Shown piece after piece: positions 7,918-15,516 of a DNA stretch of 19,191 bases. The DNA is from Cryomorphaceae bacterium (GTDB taxonomy: Bacteria; Bacteroidota; Bacteroidia; Flavobacteriales; Crocinitomicaceae). Position 1 is the first letter of the stretch, and each line of letters begins with the position of its first letter. A model generated the notes under the pieces. That model ran no database searches. It was not told the origin of the DNA and saw only the letters and a list, made by a program, of their open reading frames with translations. The translations under genes were made by a program, and so were the position numbers. Where the stretch lies: positions 1 to 19,191 of the forward strand of contig JAJTDX010000036.1 in NCBI GenBank assembly GCA_021298235.1, given 5' to 3'.

Positions 7918-9384
7918 ATGAATTATTTCAATCAATTACCTTTTAGAAAGCAAACCGAACAACTCGCAAAATGTGAGTTTTTAGATAATTCCCACTTTCA
8001 GCATGGAGTTGAAGCCTTGAAAGGTAAAAAGATCGTCATCGTTGGATGCGGCGCCCAAGGCTTGAACCAGGGACTTAACATGCGCGATTCCGGGCTCGAT
8101 ATCTCCTATGCTTTGCGTGAAGATGCTATTCGTGATCAACGTATTTCCTGGAAAAATGCCACTGACAATGGATTTCAAGTCGGTACCTATCAAGAGCTTA
8201 TTCCAACAGCCGATTTGGTATGTAACCTTACTCCCGATAAACAACATACATCTGTCGTAAATGCGATCATGCCTTTGATGAAACAAGGAGCGACCTTGTC
8301 CTATTCTCACGGATTCAACATCGTGGAAGAAGGAATGCAGATCCGTGAAGACCTCACCGTTATTATGGTGGCACCTAAATGTCCGGGAACCGAAGTGCGT
8401 GAAGAATACAAACGAGGTTTTGGAGTGCCAACGCTTATTGCGGTGCATCCGGAAAATGATCCGGAAGGCAAGGGATTTGAGCTCGCAAAAGCATATGCTG
8501 CTGCGACAGGCGGACATCGTGCTGGGGTATTACTTTCTTCCTTTGTGGCAGAAGTGAAATCAGATCTGATGGGTGAACAAACCATCTTGTGTGGATTGCT
8601 TCAGACAGGTTCAATTCTTTCATTTGACAAAATGGTTGAAAAAGGGATCGAACCAGGCTATGCGGCAAAATTGATCCAATATGGTTGGGAAACGATCACG
8701 GAGGCTTTGAAACATGGTGGAATCACCCATATGATGGACCGTCTTTCGAATCCTTCGAAGGTAATGGCCTTTGAATTGGCTGAACAATTAAAAGACATTA
8801 TGCGTCCCTTGTTCCGTAAACATATGGATGACATTATGAGCGGCGCATTTTCTGACCGAATGATGATCGACTGGAAAAATGGAGACCAGGAATTGCATAC
8901 TTGGCGTGCAGCAACTGGTGAAACGGCATTTGAAAAAACACTTGCCACTTCTCAGCCTTTCGCTGAACAAGAGTTCTTTGACCACGGAACCTTGTTAGTT
9001 GCTTTTGTGAAATCAGGAGTAGAATTAGCCTATGAAACAATGACCGAAACAGGTATCGTTGCAGAGTCTGCCTATTATGAGTCACTTCATGAAGCGCCGC
9101 TAATTGCCAACACAATTGCCCGCAAGAAATTGTATGAAATGAATCGCATCATTTCGGATACTGCTGAATACGGCTGCTATTTATTTGATCATGCGTGCAA
9201 ACCCTTGCTCGGTGACTTTATGAAGAAGATAGAAACAAGTGTGCTTGGTCGTCCGTTTAGTGATTCTAATCAGGTCGATAATAAGCGCCTGATAGAAGTG
9301 AATAAAGCTATCCGTCAACATCCAATTGAAACTGTTGGAGCCTATTTGCGAGAGCAGATGACTAACATGAAAAGCTTGAACTAA
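7918..9384 (+). CDS. ilvC: Ketol-acid reductoisomerase (class II, long form)
   Basis: IlvC isomerises and reduces acetolactate or acetohydroxybutyrate to the dihydroxy acid used by IlvD, with NADPH and Mg2+. At 488 residues it is the long class II type, close to E. coli IlvC (about 491) across its length. Matching blocks include [20 protein letters not shown] (cofactor loop), [46 protein letters not shown], and the duplicated C-terminal half with [20 protein letters not shown]. The start is 1 nt after the ilvN stop and the last base of the stop is the first base of the ilvA ATG, so translation is probably coupled. Many bacteria carry the short class I enzyme instead. Confidence 0.97.
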   Translation: MNYFNQLPFRKQTEQLAKCEFLDNSHFQHGVEALKGKKIVIVGCGAQGLNQGLNMRDSGLDISYALREDAIRDQRISWKNATDNGFQVGTYQELIPTADLVCNLTPDKQHTSVVNAIMPLMKQGATLSYSHGFNIVEEGMQIREDLTVIMVAPKCPGTEVREEYKRGFGVPTLIAVHPENDPEGKGFELAKAYAAATGGHRAGVLLSSFVAEVKSDLMGEQTILCGLLQTGSILSFDKMVEKGIEPGYAAKLIQYGWETITEALKHGGITHMMDRLSNPSKVMAFELAEQLKDIMRPLFRKHMDDIMSGAFSDRMMIDWKNGDQELHTWRAATGETAFEKTLATSQPFAEQEFFDHGTLLVAFVKSGVELAYETMTETGIVAESAYYESLHEAPLIANTIARKKLYEMNRIISDTAEYGCYLFDHACKPLLGDFMKKIETSVLGRPFSDSNQVDNKRLIEVNKAIRQHPIETVGAYLREQMTNMKSLN

Positions 9385-10628
9385 TGGTTAGTTTGGAGGA
9401 CGTCCGTAAGGCGCAGTTACAATTAAATGGGGTGGTTCAGGAGACTCCTTGTTTGCCAAATCTTCATTTATCAGACACATATGCTGCCACTATCTTCTTG
9501 AAACGTGAGGATCTTCAACTTGTACGTTCTTACAAAATACGCGGTGCTTTCAATAAAATAAGCTCGTTATCTGACGATGAGAAAAAGCAGGGGATCGTTT
9601 GTGCCAGTGCAGGAAATCATGCGCAGGGCGTTGCCTACTCATGTCACTTGTTAAATATTCAAGGAACGATTTACATGCCTGCAACCACCCCAAAACAAAA
9701 GGTTAGACAGGTAGAATTGTTTGGAAAAAATAATGTGAACATTGTTTTACAGGGTGATACCTTTGACGATTCATATGCTGCTGCGATGGATTTTTGTCAG
9801 CAAAATCATAATGTGTTTGTTCATCCCTTTGATGACGAGAAGGTTATTTCCGGTCAGGGAACAGTCGGATTGGAGATTCTCGAACAGGTAAGAGAGAAGA
9901 TTGACATAGTGTTGGTCCCCGTAGGGGGGGGTGGGCTGATCTCAGGAATTTTGAGCGTTTTCTCCCAGTTGAGCCCCGATACAGAGGTCATTGGTGTGGA
10001 ACCATTGGGAGCGCCAGCTATGCAGGTATCACTGAAGAAAGGCAAGAATACACAATTGGATGAGATCGATAAGTTCGTCGATGGTGCAGCAGTAAAACGT
10101 GTCGGTGATGCGAATTTCGAGATTTGTAAGCAATGGCTCAGTGAGGTCATTCTCGTAGCTGAAGGAAAAGTGTGCTCGACCATTCTGAAATTATACAACG
10201 AACAGGCGATGGTGGTAGAACCGGCTGGAGCATTAACCATTGCTGCCTTGGATCAGCTGGTAGATCGCATTAAAGGAAAGAATGTGGTATGTATCGTCAG
10301 TGGCAGTAACAACGATATCACCCGAACCGAAGAGATAAAAGAAAGGTCCTTATTCTACGAGGGATTAAAGCATTATTTTCTGATCCAGTTTCCGCAACGC
10401 CCGGGTGCTCTGAAGGACTTCGTGACGAAGGTGCTTGGAGAGAATGACGACATCACCTTTTTCCAGTTCTCCAAGAAAAACAATCGGGAAAGCGGTCCGG
10501 CTGTGGTTGGTATCGAACTTAAAACTCCGGAAGATTTCAAAGCAATAACAACCAATTTGGAAAGATTGCATTTTCAGTTTCAGTATCTGAACGAAGACCC
10601 AGATTTATTCACGCAGCTGATAGGGTAA
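9384..10628 (+). CDS. ilvA: Threonine dehydratase (deaminase), biosynthetic, single regulatory domain
   Basis: IlvA converts threonine to 2-oxobutyrate, the entry step of isoleucine synthesis. The 414-residue protein has the PLP Lys51 in VRSYKIRGAF, the substrate loop SAGNHAQG (75-82), and the glycine loop GGGG (181-184) that holds the PLP phosphate. A C-terminal ACT-like domain (about 325-414, from HYFLIQFPQRPGALKDF) would bind isoleucine or valine. E. coli IlvA is about 514 residues with two such domains; this is the shorter type seen in Bacillus. The C-terminal domain argues for the biosynthetic enzyme over the catabolic TdcB. The ATG overlaps the ilvC TAA by one base, so it is the last gene of the operon. 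An eight-G run (9924-9931) encodes the glycine loop. Confidence 0.95.
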   Translation: MVSLEDVRKAQLQLNGVVQETPCLPNLHLSDTYAATIFLKREDLQLVRSYKIRGAFNKISSLSDDEKKQGIVCASAGNHAQGVAYSCHLLNIQGTIYMPATTPKQKVRQVELFGKNNVNIVLQGDTFDDSYAAAMDFCQQNHNVFVHPFDDEKVISGQGTVGLEILEQVREKIDIVLVPVGGGGLISGILSVFSQLSPDTEVIGVEPLGAPAMQVSLKKGKNTQLDEIDKFVDGAAVKRVGDANFEICKQWLSEVILVAEGKVCSTILKLYNEQAMVVEPAGALTIAALDQLVDRIKGKNVVCIVSGSNNDITRTEEIKERSLFYEGLKHYFLIQFPQRPGALKDFVTKVLGENDDITFFQFSKKNNRESGPAVVGIELKTPEDFKAITTNLERLHFQFQYLNEDPDLFTQLIG

Positions 10629-10641
10629 AGAATTAAAGATT

Positions 10642-10677
10642 TTTGTCGCCATTCTCCTTGAGAATAACGTAATTTTG
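10642..10677 (+). promoter_or_regulatory. Candidate promoter for the arsC-like / arginine decarboxylase pair
   Basis: TTTG at 10642-10645 and a perfect TAnnTTTG (TAATTTTG) at 10670-10677 are 24 nt apart, a little longer than usual. The start point would be near 10684, about 13 nt before the ATG at 10697. A small perfect inverted repeat, ATTCTC-CTT-GAGAAT (10651-10665), sits between the two elements and could be an operator or a weak stop for the ilv transcript. It has no T tail. Confidence 0.45.
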
Positions 10678-10696
10678 ACATCCTGAATTTTACAAC

Positions 10697-11047
10697 ATGT
10701 CTACAGAAATCAAAGTCCTTCACAATGCACGCTGTTCAAAGAGCAGATGTGCCCTAGATTTTTTACGTTCAAAGGATTTGTCTTTTGAGGTAATCGAATA
10801 CCTCGATAAACCATTATCTAAGGTTGAAATGAAAGAAATCCTCAAAAAATTAAACATCAAAGCGGAGCAATGGATCCGTAAAAATGAAGAAGATTTTAAA
10901 GTGCATTACAAGGGTAAAACATTGTCAGATGATGAATGGATCGATGCTATGTTAAAATTTCCGAAACTAATTGAACGACCTGTCGTAATAGTAGGGGACA
11001 AGGCTGTTATTGCACGGCCAACTGAACGTATAGTAGAGATACTTTAA
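10697..11047 (+). CDS. arsC: ArsC/Spx-family thioredoxin-fold protein, arsenate reductase-like
   Basis: The 116-residue protein matches the ArsC family of the glutaredoxin-linked type. It begins VLHNARCSKSRCALDFL, with the catalytic-site Cys13 in the same place as the ArsC motif HNPxCxxSR, and ends ERPVVIVGDKAVIARPTERI, which contains the conserved RP and RP(T/P)E segments. Arsenate reductases of this type reduce As(V) to As(III) with glutathione and glutaredoxin, but many chromosomal homologues (YffB-like) have no proven arsenate activity. No arsR, acr3 or arsB gene is nearby, so resistance is not supported by context. It precedes the arginine decarboxylase-like gene by 14 nt, suggesting cotranscription. 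Family call firm, substrate uncertain. Confidence 0.72.
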   Translation: MSTEIKVLHNARCSKSRCALDFLRSKDLSFEVIEYLDKPLSKVEMKEILKKLNIKAEQWIRKNEEDFKVHYKGKTLSDDEWIDAMLKFPKLIERPVVIVGDKAVIARPTERIVEIL

Positions 11048-11061
11048 ATGTTTGTGAATAA

Positions 11062-12462
11062 ATGAGAACGAAATATATTGACCTGATCGACCAGACTTTC
11101 GACTTTCCACAAAATGAATTTCATTTAAGGGAAGATCACCTGTTCTTTCATGGGATCGATCTCATGCGTTTGATCAACGAGTATGGTACTCCTTTGAAAT
11201 TCAACTACCTACCACAGATTTCTAACAATATTCAACGTGCAAAGGGATGGTTTCGCGAGGCAATAAGCAACCTTGGTTACTCTGGAAATTACTATTATTC
11301 GTATTGCACAAAGAGCAACCATTTTTCATTTGTGCTGGATGAGGTACTCAAAAATGATGTGCATATAGAGACGTCCTCGGCCTTCGATATTGACATTGTC
11401 AAGAACCTTTACAATTCTGGAAAACTTACCCAGGGAAAATATGTGATCTGCAATGGGTTTAAACCACAGCAATACATTGATAACATTGTTGGTCTGATCA
11501 ATGAAGGAAACTTAAATGTCGTCCCTGTAGTTGATAACACGCATGAACTAAATGAAATTCTCTCCAAAACGGATAAAGATGTCAAAATAGGTGTCCGAAT
11601 TGCTTCGGAGGAAGAACCGAAATTCGAGTTCTATACCTCAAGATTGGGCATCAGATACCGTGAGATCGTTCCTTTCTATAAAGCTATGCTGATGGACAAT
11701 CCGCGTGTTGAAGTTAAAATGCTACATTTCTTTATTAATACTGGCATTAATGACACAGCGTATTATTGGAATGAATTAACGAAGTGTTTGCGGATCTACA
11801 GCGATCTTAAAAAGATCTGTCCGTCACTGGATTCGCTGAACATAGGGGGTGGGTTCCCAATCAAGAAATCACTGGCGTTTGATTTCGATTATGCCTACAT
11901 GGTGCGAGAAATTCTTACTCAGGTCCAACGTGTTTGTACGGAAAATGACATTCCTGAGCCCAATATTTTTACTGAGTTCGGATCCTTTACAGTTGGAGAA
12001 AGCGGCGGAGCGATCTTCTCCGTTTTGCACCAGAAACAACAGAATGACAGAGAGAAGTGGAACATGATCGATTCTTCTTTTATGACCAACCTTCCTGATA
12101 CATGGGCGATCAATCAGCGTTTTATCATGTTGCCTGTCAACCGTTGGAACGATGATTACGAGCGCGTTCTTTTGGGGGGCTTGACCTGTGACAGCGATGA
12201 TTACTACAATTCAGAGCAGCATTCCAATGCGATTTATCTTCCGAAATTTGACAAAAACAATCCGCTTTATCTTGGCTTCTTCAACACTGGAGCATATCAG
12301 GAAACCATCGGTGGCTTCGGCGGATTGAAGCATTGCCTCATTCCTGAGCCTAAGCATATTCTCATACAAAGAGATGAGGATGGAAAATTGCAAACATCTC
12401 TGTTCAGTGAGGAACAAACGGCACATGATTACCTTAAAATACTAGGATATATTCCTGAATAA
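11062..12462 (+). CDS. speA: Arginine decarboxylase-like, PLP fold-type III (alanine racemase-like barrel)
   Basis: The 466-residue protein belongs to the Orn/Lys/Arg/DAP decarboxylase group with the alanine racemase barrel. The PLP lysine is Lys84 in YYSYCTKSNH, the phosphate loop is LNIGGGFP (Gly262-264), and the C-terminal GGLTCDSDD supplies the catalytic Cys376. It is the type usually annotated as arginine decarboxylase in Bacteroidota, giving agmatine for polyamine synthesis. It is much shorter than E. coli SpeA (about 650), so the substrate is an inference; a diaminopimelate- or carboxynorspermidine-type activity is possible. Agmatinase (speB), usually expected close by, is absent from the window. 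It probably shares a transcript with the ArsC-like gene, 14 nt upstream. Confidence 0.7.
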   Translation: MRTKYIDLIDQTFDFPQNEFHLREDHLFFHGIDLMRLINEYGTPLKFNYLPQISNNIQRAKGWFREAISNLGYSGNYYYSYCTKSNHFSFVLDEVLKNDVHIETSSAFDIDIVKNLYNSGKLTQGKYVICNGFKPQQYIDNIVGLINEGNLNVVPVVDNTHELNEILSKTDKDVKIGVRIASEEEPKFEFYTSRLGIRYREIVPFYKAMLMDNPRVEVKMLHFFINTGINDTAYYWNELTKCLRIYSDLKKICPSLDSLNIGGGFPIKKSLAFDFDYAYMVREILTQVQRVCTENDIPEPNIFTEFGSFTVGESGGAIFSVLHQKQQNDREKWNMIDSSFMTNLPDTWAINQRFIMLPVNRWNDDYERVLLGGLTCDSDDYYNSEQHSNAIYLPKFDKNNPLYLGFFNTGAYQETIGGFGGLKHCLIPEPKHILIQRDEDGKLQTSLFSEEQTAHDYLKILGYIPE

Positions 12463-12522
12463 TTCTGAAGGCACAAACTAAATTCTTATTTTTACATTAC
12501 TTTTAATTCCCCACTTCAATCA

Positions 12523-12894
12523 ATGAAACTCAACAAGATTATTATACGAAATGCTTCTAAATTTTCAGTTGTTCTTAAAAATTGGGCCGAAGAAAGAGGG
12601 TACGAAATTGAAGAACAAGATGAGAAGGTCGAAAGTCCTGAGGAAGGAATTGATGGTCTGGTAATTTTTACCCAAAATCAAATTTTGGAAAAAGAAGTTC
12701 TGGAAGTAAGAAATGCTTTCGATCATCAGCAAAAACCTGTGCATAAGATCGATATCAATGGGACATTAATGGTGGGTATCTCCAATCTTGATCTATGGAT
12801 CGAGCGAAATAAATCTAAAAGAGTTCTTTTCATAGGTGCGGATAACCTTCTGGAAAACATGAATCTCGTTCGTTTTCTTGAACATCTGAAATAA
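12523..12894 (+). CDS. Conserved-looking small protein of unknown function
   Basis: This 123-residue protein is not recognised. It has no signal peptide or membrane segment and is soluble, charged and likely alpha/beta. Two parts can be told apart: strand-helix-strand patterns around IDGLVIFTQN (44-53), and a C-terminal part with KRVLFIGADNLLENMNLVRFL that resembles a Rossmann-like or flavodoxin-like edge strand plus helix. It fills the gap between the decarboxylase (60 nt before) and the desaturase (64 nt after) on the same strand. Codon use and the lack of a longer competing frame support a real gene. A -7 like TATTTTTA (12487-12494) lies upstream but lacks a -33 partner. No function is proposed. 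Confidence 0.65.
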   Translation: MKLNKIIIRNASKFSVVLKNWAEERGYEIEEQDEKVESPEEGIDGLVIFTQNQILEKEVLEVRNAFDHQQKPVHKIDINGTLMVGISNLDLWIERNKSKRVLFIGADNLLENMNLVRFLEHLK

Positions 12895-12958
12895 CAATAA
12901 GGAAACTGTTAGAACTTTTTTCGTTTTCAAGTTTTATCCTTTGAGGAAGTAAAGCTGA

Positions 12959-14428
12959 ATGACCACACAAAAAAAAGCAATCATTATTGGTTCGGGTGTT
13001 GCAGGTTTGGCATCTGCTATTCGCCTGTCTGCAAAAGGCTATAGCGTTCATGTATTTGAATCAAATTCCTACCCAGGTGGAAAACTCACTACCCTTCAAC
13101 TCGGCAAATATCGTTTTGATGCAGGGCCATCTCTTTTTACGCTTCCTCATTTAGTAGATGAACTGTTCGAGCTCACCGGAAAGGATCCAAGAGCTTATTT
13201 TGAATACTCGACGGTTTCTACGGCATGCCATTATTTTTTTGAAGATGGCACAAAGCTTCAGTTTTCTGCAGATAAAGAACAATTGCTTAAACATGTGAGT
13301 GAGGAGCTCCAGGTTGATCCGGAGCCACTACGTTTACATTTTGAAAAAAGCCAATTCATTTTTGAACGCACTAAATCTGCTTTTTTAGAAAGATCCTTAC
13401 ACCGCTGGCAAAGCTACCTTTCAGTGGATATTTTGAAAGCAATTATTGCAATTCCCCGCCTTGGGATCTTCTCCACCATGCATCGTGAAAATGAGCGTTG
13501 CTTAAATCATCCCAAGTTGGTTCAGATATTTGACCGGTACGCTACATACAATGGTTCTAATCCCTATCAGGCACCTGGAATTTTGAATATTATTCCACAC
13601 TTGGAACATGGGATAGGAACTTATTTCCCTAAAGAAGGCATGCACGGAATTACCAAAGCTTTAGTCAAACTGGCGGAGGATTTGGGGGTGCAGTTCTTTT
13701 TCAACCAACGTGTGCAAGAGATAATTGAACAAGGTGGACGTGTGAAAGGAATCCGGCTGAACGACCGAGATGAATATGCGCATGTTGTGATATGCAATTC
13801 TGATGTTAAACCTGCCTACAGAAAGTTATTGAAGAATGTCAAGGCACCGGAGAAAACCATGAAACAAGAACCCTCAAGTTCTGCAATGATCTTTTATTGG
13901 GGTGTCAAAGCGTCATTCCCGGAGCTCGATCTTCATAATATCTTCTTTTCTGAAGATTATCAAGCTGAATTTGATTGTATTTTCAGAAAGGGCATTGTAT
14001 CAGCCGATCCAACGGTGTATGTTCATGTCGGATCCAAGTACGTGTCTGAGGATGCCCCGGAGGGGTGTGAGAGTTGGTTTATTCTTGTGAATGTACCGAG
14101 TAACAATGGACAGGATTGGGAGACGTTGCGCAATCAAATACGACAAAATGTACTTCATAAATTATCTCGTATGCTGGGGAAAGATATTGAGGGCCTCATC
14201 GAAGAGGAAGACTATCTTGATCCAGTGAGGATCGAACAACGCACCTCGAGTCACGCAGGTGCACTATACGGAGCAAGTTCAAACGATCGTATGGCTGCAT
14301 TTTTCAGGCATCCTAATTTTTCGAAAATAAAGGGGCTTTATTTCGTCGGAGGCAGCGTCCACCCGGGTGGTGGAATACCTTTGTGTTTGCTGTCCTCTAA
14401 AATAGCTGTTGATTTGCTTGAGGATTGA
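12959..14428 (+). CDS. Phytoene desaturase-family FAD oxidoreductase, CrtD-like
   Basis: The 489-residue flavoprotein starts with a dinucleotide-binding fold, IIIGSGVAGLASAIRLSAKG with E34 closing the motif, followed by YPGGKLTTL and RFDAGPSLFTLPHLVDELF (52-70). It ends with the FAD-contacting GLYFVGGSVHPGGGIPLCLLSSKIAVDLL (about 458-486), the carotenoid desaturase signature. The DAGPSLFTLPHLVDELF form is closer to the flavobacterial CrtD group (hydroxycarotenoid 3,4-desaturase) than to CrtI (inference from memory of the family). No crtB, crtI, crtY or crtZ lies in the window, so the substrate and the link to pigment cannot be settled here. Related proteins act in other isoprenoid or retinol-saturase-like reactions. 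Confidence 0.8.
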   Translation: MTTQKKAIIIGSGVAGLASAIRLSAKGYSVHVFESNSYPGGKLTTLQLGKYRFDAGPSLFTLPHLVDELFELTGKDPRAYFEYSTVSTACHYFFEDGTKLQFSADKEQLLKHVSEELQVDPEPLRLHFEKSQFIFERTKSAFLERSLHRWQSYLSVDILKAIIAIPRLGIFSTMHRENERCLNHPKLVQIFDRYATYNGSNPYQAPGILNIIPHLEHGIGTYFPKEGMHGITKALVKLAEDLGVQFFFNQRVQEIIEQGGRVKGIRLNDRDEYAHVVICNSDVKPAYRKLLKNVKAPEKTMKQEPSSSAMIFYWGVKASFPELDLHNIFFSEDYQAEFDCIFRKGIVSADPTVYVHVGSKYVSEDAPEGCESWFILVNVPSNNGQDWETLRNQIRQNVLHKLSRMLGKDIEGLIEEEDYLDPVRIEQRTSSHAGALYGASSNDRMAAFFRHPNFSKIKGLYFVGGSVHPGGGIPLCLLSSKIAVDLLED

Positions 14429-14481
14429 GTAGAATACCCCCAAACAAAATAATCTTGCTAATTTGGCGTTCGTAAAAAACA

Positions 14482-15294
14482 ATGAGAAGCACTTTCTTAT
14501 TTTTAGTCATTAGTTGTGCTGTTTTTTCGCAGCAACAAAACCACCGATCACGATCCGAATTAGGGATTTTGGTGGGAGGTTCCAATTATATTGGAGATTT
14601 GAATTCATTGAACCCTTTTTACAATATTCATCCTGCAGGAGGATTGCTGTACAGGTACAATCAACACAGTCGTTTGGCGTGGAGAGCATCATTGCTATAC
14701 GGAACGGTCAGCGCTTCGGATGCAGATTCGAAGGAAGCATTGTTAGCGAATCGAAATTTAAGTTTTAAATCCACAGTGTACGAAGTAAATGCGGGGTTAG
14801 AATTTAATTATTTGCCTTTTCAGATTGGTCATGATAAATACAAAGGAACGGCATATTTAATGACGGGAATTTCTCTGTTCAGAATGAATCCAATGACGGA
14901 ATACAATGACGAATGGATCGAATTGCAACCACTTGGAACAGAAGGACAGGGGAGTAGTTTGAATGACGAAGAAAATTACAATCTTACCCAATTAAGCGTG
15001 CCTCTTGGTGTGGGAGTTCGATTTTCCATTGGAAAGCGGTCTACGATTGGATTTGAATACGGTTTGAGGAAAACCTTCACAGACTATCTGGACGATGTTG
15101 CAAGCAATGGCTATGTTGATGCTAGCGCACTATCTGAAGAAAACGGCCCCTTAGCAGCAACCCTATCGAACAGGAGTATAGATGGTTCTAGATTTGGGAA
15201 GAGAGGAACAGCAGCCACGAAAGATTGGTATTCCTTTTTCGGGGTTACACTTACTTTTCGATTAGGGAAACCGAATAAGTGCTTTAATCATTGA
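14482..15294 (+). CDS. DUF6089 (PorG-like) outer-membrane beta-barrel protein
   Basis: The 270-residue protein has a signal peptide (about 1-16, ending VFSQQQ). An eight-strand-like barrel follows: ELGILVGGSNYIGDLN, PAGGLLYRYN, WRASLLYG, VYEVNAGLEFNYL, AYLMTGISLFR, LGVGVRFSIG, GFEYGLRKTFTDYLDDV, and DWYSFFGVTLTFRLG near the end. The order and the motifs GGSNYIGD, RKTFTDYLDDV and NDWY/KDWYSFFG-type ending match DUF6089, the family of PorG, an outer-membrane component of the type IX secretion system. Whether this copy is the T9SS component or a paralogue cannot be told. PorG genes of flavobacteria usually sit with nadK, uppS and bamA; here nadK is close but in the opposite orientation, with an isomerase gene between. 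Confidence 0.72.
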   Translation: MRSTFLFLVISCAVFSQQQNHRSRSELGILVGGSNYIGDLNSLNPFYNIHPAGGLLYRYNQHSRLAWRASLLYGTVSASDADSKEALLANRNLSFKSTVYEVNAGLEFNYLPFQIGHDKYKGTAYLMTGISLFRMNPMTEYNDEWIELQPLGTEGQGSSLNDEENYNLTQLSVPLGVGVRFSIGKRSTIGFEYGLRKTFTDYLDDVASNGYVDASALSEENGPLAATLSNRSIDGSRFGKRGTAATKDWYSFFGVTLTFRLGKPNKCFNH

Positions 15295-15308
15295 TAGAGC
15301 TTCTTTTG

Positions 15309-15320
15309 CTGTGCGCACAG
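15309..15320. repeat. Perfect 12-bp palindrome between convergent genes
   Basis: CTGTGCGCACAG reads the same on both strands. Flanking TTCTTT (15301-15306) and AAAGAA (15324-15329) are also complementary, so a longer imperfect hairpin is possible. It lies 14 nt after the PorG-like stop codon. It could be part of a bidirectional transcription stop or a protein-binding site; there is no T tract directly after it. Confidence 0.35.
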
Positions 15321-15475
15321 AACAAAGAACAGGATTAAATGAGTATCATTTATTTACAACTGTTTTGAAGCATACATTAAAGAAATAAGTACGTTTTGTA
15401 GCTAGGAAAAATTCTTTGTTCTTTGATCCTTACTTACCCTAAGGTTGAGGTAAACTCGAACACTGAGATAATCTC

Positions 15476-15515
15476 CAAATTGTCAAATCTTCAAATTGTC
15501 AAATCTTCAAATTCT
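15476..15515 (+). repeat. Tandem octamer repeat, CAAATTGT / CAAATCTT
   Basis: A 16-nt unit, CAAATTGTCAAATCTT, occurs at 15476-15491 and 15492-15507, then a third partial copy CAAATTCT (15508-15515) follows. Each unit is two related octamers, so there are five octamers in a row. The tract ends 2 nt before the stop codon of the minus-strand isomerase gene. It is too short and has no spacers, so it is not CRISPR. Confidence 0.7.
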
Positions 15516-15516
15516 T

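Noticed and set aside
7981..8517. Minus-strand 178-codon frame opposite ilvC
   Set aside because: It is the antisense shadow of a highly conserved gene; the translation is Cys/His/Phe-rich without any domain pattern.
11048..11065. Five-codon frame ATG TTT GTG AAT AAA TGA before the decarboxylase as a leader peptide
   Set aside because: There is no hairpin or terminator after it and the codons show no amino-acid bias; the overlap of its stop with the next ATG is explained by short operon spacing.
15476..15515. CRISPR array
   Set aside because: Units are contiguous, 8-16 nt, without unique spacers, and no cas gene is present.
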